Origin: Acidobacteriaceae bacterium
Lineage (GTDB): Bacteria > Acidobacteriota > Terriglobia > Terriglobales > Acidobacteriaceae
NCBI GenBank assembly: GCA_003168355.1
Contig: PMSQ01000057.1
Location: forward strand, 14,891-48,092
DNA length: 33,202 bases
Direction: 5' to 3'
The position numbers were made by a program, and so were the translations under genes. Below the pieces are notes generated by a model, which had not been told where the DNA came from, ran no database searches, and saw only the letters and a program-made list of their open reading frames with translations. Each line of letters begins with the position of its first letter. Position 1 is the first letter of the stretch. Of the stretch, positions 30,776 to 33,202 are shown in pieces.

Positions 30776-32050
30776 CTACGTCCCCTCGCTCCACCCCGCC
30801 AAATACTCTTCCTGCTCCGGGCTCAGCCGATCGATCTTAATCCCCATCGACTCCAGCTTCAGCTTGGCCACGCGCTTGTCCAGGTCTTCCGGAACCTTGT
30901 AGACCTTCTTCTCCAGCGTCTTGAAATTCTTCACCATGTATTCCACCGAAAGCGCCTGGTCGGCAAAGCTCATATCCATCACCGACGCGGGATGCCCCTC
31001 CGCCGCCGCCAGATTAATCAGCCGTCCCTCGCCCAGCAGATTGATCTTGCGCCCGTCTTTCAACGAGTATTCATCCACGAAAGTCCGCGTCGTCCGCTTC
31101 GATGACGACATTTTCTCCAGCGCCGTAATATCGATCTCCACGTTGAAGTGCCCGGAGTTCGAAATGATCGCTCCGTCTTTCATCAAATCGAAATGTTCCT
31201 TGGTCAACACGCTCTTGTTGCCCGTGACCGTGCAGAACACATCGCCGAGCTTGGCCGCCTCCGCCATCGACATCACGCGGAAGCCGTCCATCACCGCTTC
31301 CAGCGCCTTGGTCGGATCCACTTCCGTAATGATCACTTCCGCACCGTTGCCGCGCGCCCGGCTGGCCAGCCCGCGGCCGCACCAGCCGTAGCCGGCAACC
31401 ACAAACTTCGACCCAGCCAGCAAAAAGTTCGTCGCCCGGACGATGCCGTCAATCGTCGACTGTCCGGTGCCGTAACGATTGTCGAAAAGATGCTTGGTGT
31501 CGGCGTCGTTCACCGCCACGATGGGAAACTTGAGCACGCCTTCCTTCGCCATCGCCCGCAGCCGGATCACGCCCGTCGTCGTCTCTTCCGTTCCGCCAAT
31601 CACGCCTTCCAGAGCGTCCGTGCGCTTGGTGTGGAGAATGGTCACGAGGTCCGCGCCATCGTCCATCGTGATGTGCGGCTTGTGATCGATCGCTGCCAGG
31701 ATGTGGTTGTAATACGTATCGTTATCTTCACCCTTGATGGCGAAGACCGAAATGCCCTGATCGCGCACCAGGCTCGCCGAAACGTCATCCTGCGTGGAGA
31801 GTGGATTCGAGGCGCACAACACCACGTCCGCTCCGCCGTCGCGCAGGCAGATCGCCAGGTTCGCCGTTTCCGCCGTCACGTGCAGGCAGGCCGATATCCG
31901 CATCCCCTTCAGCGGCTGGTTCTTGATGAACTCTTTGCGGATAATCTGCAGCACCTTCATGGACTGGTTCGCCCACTCGATGCGCTTCTTGCCCAGTTCG
32001 GCCAGTTCCAGGCTCTTCACGTCGGAATTGATCTGCGCTGCTGTTGACAT
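30776..32050 (-). CDS. ahcY: Adenosylhomocysteinase
   Basis: Splits S-adenosylhomocysteine into adenosine and homocysteine, restoring methylation capacity. At 424 residues it has the shorter form, lacking the roughly 40-residue insertion and the Lys-Pro-x-x-Tyr-Arg-Tyr tail of many bacterial and eukaryotic enzymes and ending [11 protein letters not shown] as in archaeal/Thermotoga-like versions. [24 protein letters not shown] and [15 protein letters not shown] are substrate-site motifs. [13 protein letters not shown] is the NAD-binding glycine loop. AGGAGG lies 3 bases before the ATG. metK lies upstream on the same strand, so SAM making and SAH removal sit together, probably transcribed separately given the metK terminator. 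Confidence 0.96.
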   Translation of the reverse strand: MSTAAQINSDVKSLELAELGKKRIEWANQSMKVLQIIRKEFIKNQPLKGMRISACLHVTAETANLAICLRDGGADVVLCASNPLSTQDDVSASLVRDQGISVFAIKGEDNDTYYNHILAAIDHKPHITMDDGADLVTILHTKRTDALEGVIGGTEETTTGVIRLRAMAKEGVLKFPIVAVNDADTKHLFDNRYGTGQSTIDGIVRATNFLLAGSKFVVAGYGWCGRGLASRARGNGAEVIITEVDPTKALEAVMDGFRVMSMAEAAKLGDVFCTVTGNKSVLTKEHFDLMKDGAIISNSGHFNVEIDITALEKMSSSKRTTRTFVDEYSLKDGRKINLLGEGRLINLAAAEGHPASVMDMSFADQALSVEYMVKNFKTLEKKVYKVPEDLDKRVAKLKLESMGIKIDRLSPEQEEYLAGWSEGT

Positions 32051-32347
32051 ACGCCTCCTGTGGCGCCTTCATGCTAGGAAAGTTGTATTGGTTCAGTTCG
32101 GTTGATTAACAGAGACTTAGAAGACTAAGTTTCGCCGCTCGCTACCCTGTAAGAATACACGAATCCGGACCAACCTCAGTATCCCCGAATACTCTTTTCA
32201 TGATATTCGAATACTCTTTAGGGAATAAGCCTTTGGACTAACGTCAGGGCTGACCTTCAGCAGGCTGCACCAAGAAGTAGGCACCCTTCACTGTCCCCGC
32301 TGCCATCCCCAAAAACAAACGGAGCAGCTGATGCCGCCCCCACGGGC
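32051..32347. other. Region between metK and ahcY
   Basis: No gene. It contains a hairpin with 9 pairs, including one G-U (GAGACTTAG / CTAAGTTTC, AAGA loop, about 32112-32133), and two direct copies of CGAATACTCTTT (about 32187-32222). I compared the sequence by eye with the SAM-I and SAH riboswitch cores and saw no match. Confidence 0.5.
32311..32340 (-). terminator. metK terminator
   Basis: On minus: GGGGCGGC-ATCA-GCTGCTCC (two G-U pairs) followed by GTTTGTTTTTGG, starting 7 bases after the metK stop. It is related in sequence to the parE/ahcY terminator. Confidence 0.7.
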
Positions 32348-33202
32348 TTACTTCCGCACGCCGTGCGCCACCGGCTCACGCACACCCGCGTCGCTAGCCA
32401 GCTTCGACGCCTTGTCAGTTAATTCCCAGGTGAAGTCGGGATCGTTGCGTCCGAAGTGACCGTAAGCTGCGGTCTTCTTGTAAATCGGCCGCCGCAAATC
32501 CAGAGACTCGATGATCCCCCGCGGCGTCAGCTTGAAGTGCGCCCGAATCAGGTCCGGAATAATCGCTGGATCCATTTTCTCCGTGCCAAAAGTATCCACC
32601 CGCACGCTTACCGGCTCGGCCACGCCAATGGCATACGCCAGTTGCACTTCGCAACGGTCTGCCAGCTTTGCTGCGACAATGTTTTTCGCAATGTGTCGCG
32701 CCATGTAAGCCGCCGAGCGATCCACCTTGGTCGGATCCTTGCCGCTGAATGCTCCTCCACCGTGACGCCCCATCCCGCCGTACGTGTCCACAATAATTTT
32801 GCGTCCGGTCAGCCCCGTATCTCCCATGGGCCCGCCAATCACAAACCGTCCCGTCGGATTGATGTGGTACTTGGTGTCTTCGTCGAGCAGGTGGGCCGGA
32901 AGCACCGCCTGAATTACGTGCTTCAAAATCCCCGCCCGCAACTCCTCATTGCTCACGGTCTCCGCATGCTGCGTGGAAATCACCACCGCATCCACCCGCA
33001 GCACTTTGCCCTTTGCATCGTATTCAACTGTGACCTGGGATTTTCCATCCGGACGGAGGAAAGGAAGAGTTCCATTCTTACGCATCTGCGAGAGCCGCAT
33101 CGTCAGCTTGTGCGCCAACGAGATCGGCGTCGGCATCAAATCCTCATTCTCCCCACAAGCATATCCAAACATCATTCCCTGGTCGCCGGCGCCGCCGGTA
33201 TC
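32348..33202 (-). CDS. metK: S-adenosylmethionine synthase, N-terminus outside window
   Basis: Makes S-adenosylmethionine from methionine and ATP. The visible 284 residues begin [27 protein letters not shown], inside the family's first signature, and continue past [67 protein letters not shown], the second signature with the GGGAFSGKD phosphate loop. The last 100 residues carry the C-terminal domain and YGHFGR. The gene continues beyond the window edge by roughly 110 codons, judging from usual family length. No missing key residue is seen. Confidence 0.96.
   Translation of the reverse strand, partial: DTGGAGDQGMMFGYACGENEDLMPTPISLAHKLTMRLSQMRKNGTLPFLRPDGKSQVTVEYDAKGKVLRVDAVVISTQHAETVSNEELRAGILKHVIQAVLPAHLLDEDTKYHINPTGRFVIGGPMGDTGLTGRKIIVDTYGGMGRHGGGAFSGKDPTKVDRSAAYMARHIAKNIVAAKLADRCEVQLAYAIGVAEPVSVRVDTFGTEKMDPAIIPDLIRAHFKLTPRGIIESLDLRRPIYKKTAAYGHFGRNDPDFTWELTDKASKLASDAGVREPVAHGVRK

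Noticed and set aside
32100-32300. SAM or SAH riboswitch before ahcY
   Set aside because: Conserved core sequences of SAM-I/IV and SAH classes were not found by eye on the minus strand.

Overview
This 33.2 kb window most likely comes from an Acidobacteriota chromosome of the Terriglobia/Koribacter type. The evidence is the high-GC, C-ending codon style, a 1066-residue Oar-like TonB-dependent receptor with an N-terminal carboxypeptidase-regulatory-like domain, a secreted TIGR03118 protein, DUF5668/DUF4097 envelope proteins, and several families of short palindromic intergenic repeats that I associate with this phylum. No rRNA, tRNA, CRISPR array or prophage was seen.

Layout. 1-2242: two overlapping envelope genes (DUF5668, then DUF4097). 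2360-7703: cytidylate kinase (minus), di-haem oxidoreductase (plus), a winged-helix AlkZ-like protein (minus) and mutL (minus). 7955-11992: gamma-carbonic anhydrase, hisS plus a PPOX-family gene two bases later, and two small exported proteins (SnoaL-like and DUF1579). 12219-14108: aspS. 14197-15121: a REP-associated tyrosine transposase (RAYT) surrounded by copies of its presumed REP element. 15375-20608: the TIGR03118 protein and the TonB-dependent receptor. 20831-24427: a VapBC-like toxin-antitoxin pair, rpsU, a double zinc-ribbon protein and an mtaB-like tRNA methylthiotransferase. 25006-27954: a hypothetical protein, a formate/nitrite-family transporter, MazEF and a PD-(D/E)XK nuclease. 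28433-30704: a lower-GC island with a two-gene candidate defence module (a predicted pPIWI-associating nuclease and a small partner) and ParDE. 30776-33202: ahcY and partial metK, the methyl-cycle genes, both on minus.

The most unusual content falls in three groups. (1) A repeat ecosystem: REP copies flank the RAYT gene in direct orientation, and one of them supplies the RAYT Shine-Dalgarno sequence. Another REP copy and several heptanucleotide tandem arrays lie in frame inside mtaB and add about 100 residues in two loops. Further heptamer arrays sit between genes. (2) A roughly 110-residue insertion in the catalytic domain of histidyl-tRNA synthetase. (3) A candidate defence module bounded by inverted REP copies. 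Its small partner gene looks split into halves on opposite strands, beside three toxin-antitoxin systems. Family names come from recognising protein motifs by eye; no database search was run.
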